NCBI GenBank assembly: GCA_046351215.1
Contig: JAXLYX010000014.1
Span: 175,696-239,695, forward strand
Direction of reading: 5' to 3'
Source of the DNA: JAXLYX01 sp046351215
GTDB lineage: Bacteria; Myxococcota_A; Polyangia; Polyangiales; Houyiibacteriaceae
DNA length: 64,000 nucleotides
Both the position numbers and the translations under genes were made by a program. This document shows positions 7,571-16,515 of the stretch, piece after piece (within the stretch, counting starts at the first letter, position 1; every line of letters begins with the position of its first letter). Under the pieces are notes generated by a model. That model was not told where the DNA came from. It saw only the letters and a program-made list of their open reading frames with translations, and did not search any database.

Positions 7571-9733
7571 ATGAGCGACGACGCGACGAGCTCCCGCGAC
7601 GAGGTCGTCGAGGCGACCGTCGACGACGTCCTCTACCGCAGCGACGACGGCCGATACGCGGTCGTGAAGGTGACGCGCACCCAGGCGTCACCCGGCCAGG
7701 CGGAGCTGACGGCCGTCGGCGACCTCGGCGAGGTGGCGATCGGCGAGACGCTGCGCCTGCGCGGTCGCTTCGTCGCGCACCGGACGTACGGGATGCGCTT
7801 CCAGGTCGACTCCTTCGTCCCGATCCTTCCCGACTCGCCGCAGGGCGTGGCGCGCTACCTCGGCTCGGGTCTCGTGAAGGGCATCGGACCGGGCCTCGCG
7901 GAGCGCATCGTCGAGCGCTTCGGGGTGCGCACGCTCGACGTGATCGCGACCCAGAGCCAGAAGCTCCTCGAGGTCTCCGGGGTCGGGAGGAGCCGAGCCG
8001 AGGCCCTGGCCGAGGCCGTGAGGAGCCGGAGGGCGGAGAGCGAGGCCCTCTCCTTCCTGCACGCGACCGGCCTCGGTCCCTCCGTCGCCCGTCGCGTGCT
8101 CAAGCGCTTCGGCAACGACGCGGCGCGCATCGTGCGCGAAGACCCGTACCGCATCGCCGAGCAGGTTCCGGGCGTCGGCTTCCAGACGGCCGATGCCTTG
8201 GCGAAGTCCCTCGGCATCGCCGACGACGATCCGCGCCGCGCCGCCGGCGTCGTGCTCCACCTCGTCGGCCGCGCCGCGGACGAGGGCCACGTCTACGTCC
8301 CGGACGACGAGCTCCGGGAGCGCGTCGTCGAGCTGCGGGTCCCGAGCGCGCGGCACGAAGCGGCCGTGGCCGAGCTCGTCGCGCGCGGGATGCTCGTCGT
8401 CGAATCGGGCGCGGTCTACCCGCCGCCGCTCTTCGTCGCCGAGCGACGCACGGCGCAGAAGCTCGCGGCGCTCGCCCGGCCGCGGCCGCGCCCGGCGGGT
8501 GCTCGCGCCGCCCTCGAGCGCGCGTTCGAGCAGGATCTCTCGGCGAGCCAACGGGAGGCGGTCGAGCGCTCGCTCGAGGCCGGGCTGCTCGTGCTGACGG
8601 GCGGTCCGGGCACGGGCAAGACCACCACCGTGAAGGCCATCGTGAGAGCGCAGCTCGCGCTCGATCGGCGCGTGGTCCTCGCGGCCCCGACCGGTCGCGC
8701 CGCGAAGCGCCTCTCCGAGGCGAGCGGCCTGCCCGCGAAGACCATCCACCGCCTGCTCGAGTGGAATCCGGGGACCGGGAGCTTCCGCCGCGGCGAATCG
8801 GAGCCGATCGACGCCGACCTCGTCCTCGTCGACGAGGCCTCCATGCTCGACCTCCGCCTCGCGGATCGGCTCGTCGCCGCCGTGCCCGAGGGCTCCACGT
8901 TGATCCTCGTCGGCGACGTCGATCAGCTCCCTCCCGTCGGTCCGGGCCAGGTGCTGCGCGAGCTCCTCGAGAGCGGGATCGCGACGACCGTGCGCCTGCG
9001 CGAGGTCTTCCGGCAGGCGCAGGAGAGCGCGATCGTGCGCGGCGCCCACGCGATCCAGGACGGCCGTCTCCCGGAGCCCTCGCCGCCCAACACCAAGTCG
9101 TCCGGAGACCTCTTCTTCGTGCAGGCCCAGACCGCCGACGAGGTCCACGAGAAGCTCCTCCGCGTGCTCGATCGGATCCGCGACGCCTACGGGCTCGATC
9201 CGCGCGACGACGTGCAGGTGCTCTGCCCGATGCGCCGCGGCCCGCTCGGCACCGAGACGCTGAACCAGTTGCTGCAGAAATCGTTGAACACACGCGCGGG
9301 AGGCGAGAGCCTCCGGGGTCTCCGCGCCGGGGACAAGGTGATGCAGCTCCGCAACGACTACGACCGCGACGTCTTCAACGGCGACGTCGGCGAGGTGCTG
9401 CGGATCGAGGGTGGCACGACGTTCGTCGCGATGGACGGGCGCGAGGTCCAGTACCCGCCCGAGGAGCTCGAGGCGCTCACGCTCGCCTACGCGTCCACGG
9501 TGCACAAGGTGCAGGGGAGCGAGTTCCCGGCGGTCGTCGTCGTCCTCCACTCCGCGCACTTCGTGCTGCTCTCGCGGGCCCTCCTCTACACGGCCCTGAC
9601 GCGCGGGAAGCGGCTCGTCGTCCTGCTCGGCGAGAAGCGGGCGTTCGAGCTCGCGGTGCGGAACGCCCGCACCGAGGAGAGCCGGTCGCGCCTCCGCGCG
9701 CGTCTCGTCGAGGCGCGATCGAAGCCGGACTGA
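7571..9733 (+). CDS. recD2: RecD2-type 5'-3' DNA helicase
   Basis: RecD2 helicases are superfamily 1B 5'-to-3' helicases that act in DNA repair without RecBC. The 720-residue protein has the RecD2 layout. The N-terminal OB and helix-hairpin-helix part (LVKGIGPGLAERIVERFG, VSGVGRSRAEALAE, about 95-170) precedes the motor domain. The motor has Walker A LTGGPGTGKTTTVKA, Walker B VLVDEASMLD, the DVDQLPPVGPGQVL motif and the C-terminal SF1 motif TLAYASTVHKVQGSEFPAVV followed by LYTALTRGKRLVV. No partner recB or recC is in the window. The ATG at 7571 lies 61 bases after the preceding lipoprotein. Confidence 0.94.
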   Translation: MSDDATSSRDEVVEATVDDVLYRSDDGRYAVVKVTRTQASPGQAELTAVGDLGEVAIGETLRLRGRFVAHRTYGMRFQVDSFVPILPDSPQGVARYLGSGLVKGIGPGLAERIVERFGVRTLDVIATQSQKLLEVSGVGRSRAEALAEAVRSRRAESEALSFLHATGLGPSVARRVLKRFGNDAARIVREDPYRIAEQVPGVGFQTADALAKSLGIADDDPRRAAGVVLHLVGRAADEGHVYVPDDELRERVVELRVPSARHEAAVAELVARGMLVVESGAVYPPPLFVAERRTAQKLAALARPRPRPAGARAALERAFEQDLSASQREAVERSLEAGLLVLTGGPGTGKTTTVKAIVRAQLALDRRVVLAAPTGRAAKRLSEASGLPAKTIHRLLEWNPGTGSFRRGESEPIDADLVLVDEASMLDLRLADRLVAAVPEGSTLILVGDVDQLPPVGPGQVLRELLESGIATTVRLREVFRQAQESAIVRGAHAIQDGRLPEPSPPNTKSSGDLFFVQAQTADEVHEKLLRVLDRIRDAYGLDPRDDVQVLCPMRRGPLGTETLNQLLQKSLNTRAGGESLRGLRAGDKVMQLRNDYDRDVFNGDVGEVLRIEGGTTFVAMDGREVQYPPEELEALTLAYASTVHKVQGSEFPAVVVVLHSAHFVLLSRALLYTALTRGKRLVVLLGEKRAFELAVRNARTEESRSRLRARLVEARSKPD

Positions 9734-9833
9734 CGGCCGCGGATCCGGGCGATCCGTGCCATGCTCGGGACGTTGCCGGAGCCCCGGGGCCCCTGCCCCC
9801 CGGCGCCGCATCGCACGAGGAGTCGACCCCCCG

Positions 9834-10676
9834 ATGCCCCGCTTCCTCCCGTTCGCGTTCGCCTGCGCCTTCGCGATCCTCGCCGCCGGGTGCCCGTCGC
9901 GACGCCTCCCTCACGTCGCGCTCCGCTTCGAGCGCGAGGGGGCCGCGCCCCGGACCCTCTCGCTCGCGAAGCTCGCCGAGCGCGTCTCCCCCGAGGTGGT
10001 GAGCACCGACGACCCCTACTACCGGACACGGAAGCGCTTCCGCGCCCTGCGGCTCGATTCCGTCCTCGCCTTCGCCTTCGGCCGCTCCGTCGACACGCTC
10101 CGGCGCGAGCACTTCCTCCTCCGCGCCAGCGACGGCTACACCGTGCCGATCGAAGGCACGCGCCTCCTCGAGGGCGGGGCCTACCTGGCGTTCGACGACG
10201 TCGACGTTCCCGGCTTCGCACCCATCGGCCCGCGGCGCGTCCCGCCCGGCCCCTTCTACATGGTGTGGACGCGCGAGGGTCAGGGCGATGCGGAGACCCA
10301 TCCGCGGCCGTGGCAGCTCGTGACGATCGCGCTCGCGCGCTTCGAGGACGTGTATCCGCACGTGGTCCCGGCGGGCGAGCCCGCGGACGGTCCGGCCATG
10401 GCCGGCTTCCGGCTCTTCCGCGCGCGCTGCGTCCGCTGCCACGCGATCAACGGCGAGGGCGGTCACGTCGGCCCGGACCTCAACGTCCCGCGCAGCATCG
10501 TCGAGTACCGCCCAGAGGAGCAGATCCGCGCGTTCGTGCGCGATCCGTCGGCGTTCCGCTACGGCGCGATGCCGGCGCATCCCGACCTGACGGATGGCGA
10601 CCTCGACGCGCTCCTCGCCTACTTCCGCGCGATGGCTCGGCGCAAGCACGACCCTCGGGCGGCGGCCGGCCACTGA
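9834..10676 (+). CDS. c-type cytochrome domain lipoprotein
   Basis: The 280-residue protein is exported: its signal peptide ends in the lipobox ILAAGC, giving a lipidated periplasmic or outer-membrane protein. A single haem-c site, CVRCH (C199, C202, H203), sits in a C-terminal cytochrome domain, with MPAHPDLTDGDLDALLAYFR after a likely methionine ligand. The preceding region (about 35-185) resembles the oxidoreductase molybdopterin-type fold that often precedes such domains (RLDSVLAFAFG, GYTVPIEGTRLLEGGAYLAF), but no cofactor-ligand cysteine is evident. An electron-transfer role is inferred. The ATG at 9834 has GAGGAG 13 bases upstream. Confidence 0.8.
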   Translation: MPRFLPFAFACAFAILAAGCPSRRLPHVALRFEREGAAPRTLSLAKLAERVSPEVVSTDDPYYRTRKRFRALRLDSVLAFAFGRSVDTLRREHFLLRASDGYTVPIEGTRLLEGGAYLAFDDVDVPGFAPIGPRRVPPGPFYMVWTREGQGDAETHPRPWQLVTIALARFEDVYPHVVPAGEPADGPAMAGFRLFRARCVRCHAINGEGGHVGPDLNVPRSIVEYRPEEQIRAFVRDPSAFRYGAMPAHPDLTDGDLDALLAYFRAMARRKHDPRAAAGH

Positions 10677-10720
10677 GAACGGGCGGAGCGGCCCCCGCGG
10701 GAGACCCGGGGCGGCGCGCG

Positions 10721-11833
10721 CTAGCCGGCGTCGAAGGCCCCGACCACGGCGTCGTGGAACGCGGGACGGAACGCCTTGATCTTCTGGTTCGCCCGGCTCG
10801 GACAGACCCGGTTCGAGAGGAGCACCACGCAGAGGTCGCGCTCCGGATCGCACCAGATCGACGTGCCCGTGAAGCCGAGGTGCCCGAAGCTCGAGGGGCT
10901 CATCCGCTTGCCCGCCGAGCTGCCCTCGGGGCTCTTCCCGTCCCAGCCGAGGCGGTGCGTGCTGCCGGGCGTCGCCACGAGGGCGTCGACGAGCGCGGCC
11001 TTCGGCACGAGCTGGCCGCGGTCGTGCAGCACGTCGAGCATCGCGCGACCGAAGCTCGCCACGCCCTTGGCCGTGCCGAAGAGGCCCGCGTGTCCAGCGA
11101 TGCCGCCCATCGCGGCGCAGTTCTCGTCGTGGACGTCGCCGCGGACGAGCTTGCCGCGCCATTCGCAGCGCTCCGTGGCGGCCGAGCTCGCCACGTGCTT
11201 CACGCGCTGCGCCGGCTCGACGGCGCCCGCGAAGTAGACCTGGTTCGCGATGCCGAGCGGCAGCGTCACCTTGGACGCGAGCACCTTCTCGAGCGGCATG
11301 CCGCACATCTTCGCGATCAGCGCGCCCGCGACGATGTAGCCGAGGTCGCTGTAGAGCGCGCCTCGCGTCGGCTCCTCCTCGGGACGACGCGAGGCCTCGC
11401 TGACCATCCAGCGCCGCGCGGCCGTGGAGCCGAGCGCGTGGGGGACGTCGAGGTAGAGGCCGCCCCAGGCCGCGAGGCCGGCGGTGTGGCGGAGCAGCTG
11501 GCGGAGCGTCGCCTTTGCGGCGGGACCGCCGCGGACGTCGCCGAGGTAGTCCTGCGCCTCGGCGTCGAGGTCGACCTGTCCGTCGCGCGAGGCCGCGAGC
11601 GCCGCCATGGCGACGAAGGGCTTCGTCACGGACGCCAGGTCGAAGACGGTGAGCGACTGGACGGAACCGAGCTCTGGGCCCATCTTCCCGCTCGCGGCCT
11701 CGACGAACACCGGTCCGCTCTCGTCGCGGAAGGCGATGCATGCCGACGCGCCGGGGAAGACCTGCCCCGCCACGCCGGACTGCAGAAGCTGGTTGGCGAC
11801 TCCTTGGAGCCGCGCCTTGCGCTCGTCCTCCAC
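10721..11833 (-). CDS. Serine hydrolase of the beta-lactamase/penicillin-binding fold
   Basis: This 370-residue protein belongs to the class C beta-lactamase-related esterase/peptidase family (PF00144 type). The nucleophile motif SVTK is at S68-K71 within VFDLASVTKPFVAMAALA. The second motif YSD is at 161-163 (LYSDLGYIVAGALI), and the KTG-equivalent is HLGFTGTSIW near residue 325. No signal peptide or transmembrane segment is visible, so a cytoplasmic location is likely, unlike secreted penicillin-interacting enzymes. The substrate is unknown. The start is a GTG at 11833, and the gene is divergent from truD with about 98 bases between starts. Confidence 0.85.
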   Translation of the reverse strand: MEDERKARLQGVANQLLQSGVAGQVFPGASACIAFRDESGPVFVEAASGKMGPELGSVQSLTVFDLASVTKPFVAMAALAASRDGQVDLDAEAQDYLGDVRGGPAAKATLRQLLRHTAGLAAWGGLYLDVPHALGSTAARRWMVSEASRRPEEEPTRGALYSDLGYIVAGALIAKMCGMPLEKVLASKVTLPLGIANQVYFAGAVEPAQRVKHVASSAATERCEWRGKLVRGDVHDENCAAMGGIAGHAGLFGTAKGVASFGRAMLDVLHDRGQLVPKAALVDALVATPGSTHRLGWDGKSPEGSSAGKRMSPSSFGHLGFTGTSIWCDPERDLCVVLLSNRVCPSRANQKIKAFRPAFHDAVVGAFDAG

Positions 11834-11931
11834 CGGGATCTTGTCTACCGGAAGGCGTCGTCCGAGGTCTACACAATCCGTACGGACCCACGGGCACGAC
11901 GCCCATTTCTGTAGCGAAGGCGGCGACCCGT

Positions 11932-12969
11932 ATGCACCTGCCCTACCTCACGTCCGACGTCCCGGGGGTCCCCGGCCGCCTCCGCGCCACCCCGGAGGAC
12001 TTCCGGGTCGACGAGGTCCCCGCATACCTCCCCGAGGGCCGCGGAACGCATCTCTTCGTGCGTTTCGAGAAGCGGGACCTCACGACCCCGGAGGCCACGA
12101 AGCGCCTCGCCCGAGCCCTCGACATCCCGCCCGACCGGGTCGGTTTCGCCGGCCTCAAGGACCGGGACGCGGTCACGACCCAATGGGCCAGCTTCGAGGG
12201 GGGCGACCCCGAGCGGGCCCTCGGGCTCGAGCTCGAGGGCATCCGGATCCTCGAAGCCGCGCTCCACGCCAACAAGCTCCGGACCGGACACCTCCGGGGC
12301 AACCGCTTCCGCCTGGTCGTCCGCGACGTGCCCGAGGACCGGCAGGAGGACGTGCGCCGGGTCCTCGAGCGGCTCGAGCGCGACGGACTGCCGAACTACT
12401 ACGGCGAGCAACGCTTCGGCCGCGACGGCGACAACCTGCCGCGCGCCCTCGCCTGGATCGTCGAGGGTGGCCGGGCCCCGAAGGCGCCCTTCGAGCGGAA
12501 GATGCTGGCCTCCGTGTTCCAATCCGAGCTCTTCAACCGCAGGGTGGCGGCGCGGGTCCGCGCCGGCGAGCTCGCCCGCGTCTTCCTCGGCGACCTCGTC
12601 CGGAAGGAGGACACGGGCGGGATGTTCGTGGCCCTCGACGTCGAGGAGGCCAACGAGCGCTCGGCCCGCTGGGCGCTCAGCCCGACCGGCCCCATGTTCG
12701 GCCCGGAGATGCGCTGGCCGGAAGCAGACGCCCGGGCGATCGAGGAGGCTCTCCTCGCCGAGGTGGGGATGACCCCGGCCGACCTTTCACGCCTCGGGAA
12801 GGCGGCCCCGGGGACCCGGCGCCCCGTCCGCATCCGTCCGGCGGACCTTTCCTGGGAATGGAATGCCGGCTCGATCGTCCTTGGCTTCGAGCTCCCGGCC
12901 GGTTCCTATGCGACCGTCCTCACGAGGGAGCTCCTCAAGGGGGATGCGGCCCCCCCGGAGAGACGCTAA
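11932..12969 (+). CDS. truD: tRNA pseudouridine(13) synthase TruD
   Basis: TruD converts uridine 13 of tRNA to pseudouridine. The 345-residue product has the family signature VGFAGLKDRDAVTTQW with the catalytic Asp at about D77, the substrate-binding segment LPNYYGEQRFGRDGDN, and the C-terminal catalytic-domain strand LGFELPAGSYATVLTRELLK. The start at the ATG 11932 is about 20 residues before the first conserved block (RATPEDFRVDEVPAYLP). It is followed after 58 bases by exbB on the same strand but is functionally unrelated to it. Confidence 0.94.
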   Translation: MHLPYLTSDVPGVPGRLRATPEDFRVDEVPAYLPEGRGTHLFVRFEKRDLTTPEATKRLARALDIPPDRVGFAGLKDRDAVTTQWASFEGGDPERALGLELEGIRILEAALHANKLRTGHLRGNRFRLVVRDVPEDRQEDVRRVLERLERDGLPNYYGEQRFGRDGDNLPRALAWIVEGGRAPKAPFERKMLASVFQSELFNRRVAARVRAGELARVFLGDLVRKEDTGGMFVALDVEEANERSARWALSPTGPMFGPEMRWPEADARAIEEALLAEVGMTPADLSRLGKAAPGTRRPVRIRPADLSWEWNAGSIVLGFELPAGSYATVLTRELLKGDAAPPERR

Positions 12970-13027
12970 GTAAAGCTTCCACCCGGGCGCACCTGCAATC
13001 GCGTTGCAAGAGGATCGAGAGGAGAGC

Positions 13028-13666
13028 ATGGACATTCAGGAACGGTTGACCGCATTCGCGATGCTCGGCGCGAGCTGGGTCATGTGGCTGCTCGTGGGCC
13101 TGTCCATCATCGGCCTCGCCATCATCCTCGAGCGTGCCTACTACCTCCTCTCGGCGCGCGACGACGTGCAGACGCTCCGACTCGAGCTGCTCCGCCTCTA
13201 CAAGGACAAGGACGTCGAGGGCGTGAAGAAGCGCCTCTCGTCCTCGAAGGCCTTCGAGGCGCAGATCGTCGGCGGTGCGATCGACGAGCTGCCGAACGGC
13301 CCCGAATCGCTCGAAGAGCGGCTCTCCGCCGAGACGCGCCTCACGAAGCAGCGGATGGAGCGCAACCTCGCGTTCCTCGGCACCGTGGGCAACAACGCGC
13401 CCTTCGTCGGTCTGCTCGGCACGGTCATCGGCATCATCCGCGCGTTCGCCGCGCTGAACGAGAGCCAGGGCCAGGTCACGAGCGGCCTGATGGCCGAGGT
13501 GGGCGAGGCCCTCGTCGCGACGGCCATCGGCCTGCTCGTCGCCCTCCCCTCCGTCGCCTTCTTCAACTACTTCCAGCGCCTCATCAAGACGCGCCTCGAC
13601 TGGGCGGCGGCGATGGGCTCGGACCTCCTCGCCTTCGCGAAGCGCTCGGACGGGAAGGCAGGCTGA
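13028..13666 (+). CDS. exbB: MotA/TolQ/ExbB proton-channel subunit
   Basis: This 212-residue inner-membrane protein uses the proton-motive force to energise outer-membrane transport or Tol-Pal function. It has an N-terminal membrane segment (about 16-35, WVMWLLVGLSIIGLAIILE), a cytoplasmic loop, and two C-terminal segments. The conserved ExbB/TolQ block FLGTVGNNAPFVGLLGTVIG (about 115-135) is followed by LVATAIGLLVALPSVAFFNYF. The ATG at 13028 follows GAGGAGAG. It is the first gene of a four-gene operon and is separated from exbD by a single base. Confidence 0.92.
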   Translation: MDIQERLTAFAMLGASWVMWLLVGLSIIGLAIILERAYYLLSARDDVQTLRLELLRLYKDKDVEGVKKRLSSSKAFEAQIVGGAIDELPNGPESLEERLSAETRLTKQRMERNLAFLGTVGNNAPFVGLLGTVIGIIRAFAALNESQGQVTSGLMAEVGEALVATAIGLLVALPSVAFFNYFQRLIKTRLDWAAAMGSDLLAFAKRSDGKAG

Positions 13667-13667
13667 G

Positions 13668-14123
13668 ATGGCCGGCGGCGCCCGCGGAGGAGACGACGAC
13701 GATCTGATCACGGACATCAACGTCACGCCGCTCGTCGACGTGGTGCTCGTGCTCCTGATCATCCTCATGGTGACGGCGACGGCCATCGTCTCGAAGACGA
13801 TCCAGGTCGAGCTGCCGGAGGCCCGCACGGGCGAGCAGCAGACGCAGCCGACGACCCTCGCGGTGTCGATCGACTCGAACGCGAAGGTCTTCCTCGACGC
13901 GACCGAGGTCACGCTGCCGCAGCTCCTCGAGCGCGCGAAGGCCGCGCGCGCACAGGATCCCGAGACCCGCGCGATCATCGCGGCCGACGGACGGATCCCG
14001 CACGCGAACGTCGTGCAGGTGATCGACATCCTGCGTCAGGCCAACGTGCTCAAGTTCGCGATCAACGTGCGTCCCTCCGAGGTGTCCGGGGGCGCATCGA
14101 CCATGGCGCCCGCCGGGCGCTGA
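13668..14123 (+). CDS. exbD: ExbD/TolR biopolymer transport protein
   Basis: The 151-residue protein has the ExbD/TolR plan: a short cytoplasmic N-terminus, one transmembrane helix and a periplasmic domain. The helix starts in ITDINVTPLVDVVLVLLIIL, with the conserved proton-path aspartate (LVDVVLVLL), and runs through VTATAIV. The periplasmic part ends in the typical IIAADGRIPHANVVQVIDIL and NVLKFAINV strands. It acts with the upstream ExbB and the downstream TonB-like protein. A short Ala/Ser/Gly tail follows the folded domain. Confidence 0.92.
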   Translation: MAGGARGGDDDDLITDINVTPLVDVVLVLLIILMVTATAIVSKTIQVELPEARTGEQQTQPTTLAVSIDSNAKVFLDATEVTLPQLLERAKAARAQDPETRAIIAADGRIPHANVVQVIDILRQANVLKFAINVRPSEVSGGASTMAPAGR

Positions 14124-14138
14124 GAGAGGAGCGAGCGC

Positions 14139-14966
14139 GTGGGGCCGCACGACGACGACCGGCGGAGCCTCCGCACGCTGGCGATCACGTTCGTCCTCGC
14201 CATCCTCCTCCACCTGGGGATCGTGGAGGCCGTGCCGCGCGTGCGCGCGACCATGCGCCGAGCGGCGACCACGGCCCAGGTCGACCTCGTCGAGGTCGAG
14301 CCCCTCGTCCCGGCCGAGCCCGAGCCGGCCCCCGAGCCCGAGCCCGCGCGTCCGGAGCCCGTGCGCCCCGAGCCCGTCGTCGCCGAGCAGGCGGCGGTCC
14401 AGCCGACGGAGCCGCCCCCGCAGGCCGAGCCGCAGCCGGCCGAGCCGCCGCCGCCCGCCCAGGAGACGCCCGTGGAATTCGACGGACTCGTGCTCGGCGG
14501 CGAGGGCTCGTCGTGGTCCACTGCCCAGGCTTCGGGGCAGGAGCGCGGCGCGTTGATCGGCACCCCCGGCGCCGCCGTCACCGGCCGCTCGCGCGAGGGC
14601 ACGCCCGGCGGCGTGATCGGAGGCACCGGGACCGGCGCCCCGACGCTCGTGGCCGACGCCGACCTCCGTCGGCGCCCCGTTCCGCCGAGCGCCGACGCGC
14701 TCAACGGCCTGCTCCAGCGGAACTATCCCGAGGAGGCCAAGCGGCAGGGCATCAGTGGAAGGGCACGCGTGCGGGCGATCGTCGGCACCGACGGTCGTCT
14801 CCGCTCCGTGCGCGTCGTCCGCGAGTCCCCCGCCGGCCAGGGCTTCGGCAGCGCCTGTCGTCGCGCACTCCTCGACGGGCCCGATTGGCAGCCCGCGGTC
14901 GGCCCCGACGGGCAGCCCGCCGCCACGGAGATTCCCTTCGACTGCGCCTTCGACGTGCACCAATGA
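14139..14966 (+). CDS. tonB: TonB-family energy transducer
   Basis: This 275-residue protein has an N-terminal membrane anchor (about 12-30, LAITFVLAILLHLGIVEAVP). A Pro/Glu-rich periplasm-spanning stretch follows (about 50-110, repeated PEP/PEPV units), then a C-terminal TonB domain (about 180-275). The TonB core is visible in LNGLLQRNYPEEAKRQGISG and ARVRAIVGTDGRLRSVRVV. It couples the ExbB-ExbD motor to outer-membrane receptors. The GTG start at 14139 lies just after GAGAGAGGAG. The stop overlaps the next start (ATGA), so the downstream gene is coupled. No TonB-dependent receptor is encoded nearby. Confidence 0.88.
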   Translation: MGPHDDDRRSLRTLAITFVLAILLHLGIVEAVPRVRATMRRAATTAQVDLVEVEPLVPAEPEPAPEPEPARPEPVRPEPVVAEQAAVQPTEPPPQAEPQPAEPPPPAQETPVEFDGLVLGGEGSSWSTAQASGQERGALIGTPGAAVTGRSREGTPGGVIGGTGTGAPTLVADADLRRRPVPPSADALNGLLQRNYPEEAKRQGISGRARVRAIVGTDGRLRSVRVVRESPAGQGFGSACRRALLDGPDWQPAVGPDGQPAATEIPFDCAFDVHQ

Positions 14967-16468
14967 GGATCCGCATGCGCAGAGCCCTGCTCGCCCTCGC
15001 CTTCGCTTCCGCTTCGGCCGCCTCGTCCGCGGAGGCCCAGGGGACGATCCCGACCGACGGCTTCTCGACGAGTCGCTTCGTCCCGGCTCCGGGCGCGGAC
15101 AACTTCCTCTCGGTCGACGGAGCCCGCGTCGAGGGGAACATGCGCCACGTCGCCGGGGTCTTCCTCGACGTGGCGCACCAGCCTTTCGTGCTCTCGCTCT
15201 GCACGAATCCGGCGGTCGATTCGCCCTGCCCGAGCCGGACGGATGTCGCCTTCGTCCGGAATTCCACGCTCGTCGACTTCACCTACGCGCTCGTGCTCCG
15301 TGACCGCGTCCAGCTCGGCGTCGTCCTCCCGATCGGCGGCGCCTCGGGCGAGGGCTACGCGGCCCTGGCGACGCCGCCGGGCGGCAGCCCGCGCCCGGAG
15401 CAGTTCCCGGGCGGCGGGAGCTTCGTCCTCGGCGACATCCGGCTCTCGGCGAAGGTCGGCCTGCTCGGGCGCGAGCACGATGCCTTCCACCTCGCGGTGG
15501 TCGGATACGCCACCCTTCCGACGGCGCAGGCGCTCGCGGCGGATCGCGCCCCGGGCCAGTGGATGGGCGACAGGCTCCCGACGATCGGCGGCCACGTCGC
15601 CGCCCAGTACGAGCTCCACCACGTGCAGCTCGCTGCGAACCTCGGAGCGACCGTCCGCGAGAACGCCGAGCTCTTCACGACGAAGATCGGCTCGATGCTC
15701 ACGTACCGCGCGGCCGCCGGCTACGCATGGGATCGCTTCCTCTTCTTCGGCGAGGTCGACGGAGCCGCCGGCTTCCACGGCGGCGCCGTCTCGAACCCCG
15801 TCGAGGGAAGGCTCGGGGCCCGCGCCCGCTTCGGCGACTTCACCGTGAACCTCGCCGCGGGCGGTGGCTTCGTACCGCTCGGAGGGGCCCCCTCGTTCCG
15901 CTTCGTGACGGGCTTCGGCTACGTGCCGATCGACCACGACCTCGATGGCGACGGCCTCGAAGGCGACGCCGATCGGTGTCCGGACCAGCCCGAGGATCGC
16001 GACGGTCTCGAGGACGAGGACGGCTGCCCCGACGACGACGTCGATCACGACGGGCTCCGGGACACCGAGGACCGCTGCCCCGCGCAGGCCGAGGATCGGG
16101 ACGATCACGAGGACGAGGACGGCTGCCCCGATCCGGACGACGACGCCGACGGAGTGCCGGACGGCTACGACTCCTGCCCGAACGTGCCCGAGGATCGCGA
16201 CGGGGACCGCGACGACGACGGCTGCCCCGACCTCGACACGGATCGCGACGGAGTCGCCGACTCGAACGATCGCTGCCCGCGCGACGCGGAGGATACGGAC
16301 GGCTGGGGCGACGAGGACGGTTGCCCGGAGGACGACTTCGATTCCGACGGGGTCTCCGACACCCAGGACGAGTGCCCGGACCAGCCGGAGACCCGCAACG
16401 GGTTCCAGGACTCGGACGGCTGCCCGGACGAGGCCCCGGCGCGTCCGGGGCGCCGGCGGCGCCGCTGA
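14963..16468 (+). CDS. Secreted outer-membrane-type protein with thrombospondin type-3 repeats
   Basis: The 501-residue product has a signal peptide (RRALLALAFASASAASSAEA) and a roughly 300-residue beta-rich domain like OmpA/OprF-type barrels or OMP transporters (alternating strands, for example LVLRDRVQLGVVLPIGGASG). The C-terminal part (about residues 326-490) is five calcium-binding TSP3-type repeats containing ten Cys-Pro pairs and many Asp residues. The usual C-terminal OmpA peptidoglycan-binding domain is absent; the protein ends right after the repeats in an Arg-rich tail. It is fourth in the exb/ton operon and its ATG overlaps the tonB stop, suggesting an envelope role tied to that system. 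Confidence 0.8.
   Translation: MRIRMRRALLALAFASASAASSAEAQGTIPTDGFSTSRFVPAPGADNFLSVDGARVEGNMRHVAGVFLDVAHQPFVLSLCTNPAVDSPCPSRTDVAFVRNSTLVDFTYALVLRDRVQLGVVLPIGGASGEGYAALATPPGGSPRPEQFPGGGSFVLGDIRLSAKVGLLGREHDAFHLAVVGYATLPTAQALAADRAPGQWMGDRLPTIGGHVAAQYELHHVQLAANLGATVRENAELFTTKIGSMLTYRAAAGYAWDRFLFFGEVDGAAGFHGGAVSNPVEGRLGARARFGDFTVNLAAGGGFVPLGGAPSFRFVTGFGYVPIDHDLDGDGLEGDADRCPDQPEDRDGLEDEDGCPDDDVDHDGLRDTEDRCPAQAEDRDDHEDEDGCPDPDDDADGVPDGYDSCPNVPEDRDGDRDDDGCPDLDTDRDGVADSNDRCPRDAEDTDGWGDEDGCPEDDFDSDGVSDTQDECPDQPETRNGFQDSDGCPDEAPARPGRRRRR
15937..16440 (+). repeat. Thrombospondin type-3 repeat block
   Basis: Within the preceding gene, five units of about 32-36 residues each carry two CP dipeptides and DxDxDG-like calcium loops (for example DHDGLRDTEDRCP and EDRDGDRDDDGCP). 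At the DNA level this gives a run of GAC/GAT/GAG-rich imperfect repeats. The units are degenerate, so this is a protein-level repeat, not a recent tandem duplication. Confidence 0.85.
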
Positions 16469-16515
16469 GGCCCCGGTTGTTTGACGCGCGGTCCCGACTC
16501 GGTTAGCCGAACGCC

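Noticed and set aside
4179..7574. A 1131-codon open frame on the plus strand through the kinase and lipoprotein genes
   Set aside because: It is antisense to or out of frame with convincing genes and has Arg/Ala/Asp-rich composition typical of high-G+C shadow frames. The same holds for the long frames at 2083-4263, 9477-11906, 21966-24221, 45837-48491 and 55295-57931.
15937..16440. The Asp-rich repeat block as a recent tandem duplication or slippage-prone repeat
   Set aside because: The units differ too much at the DNA level. They are ancient TSP3 protein repeats.
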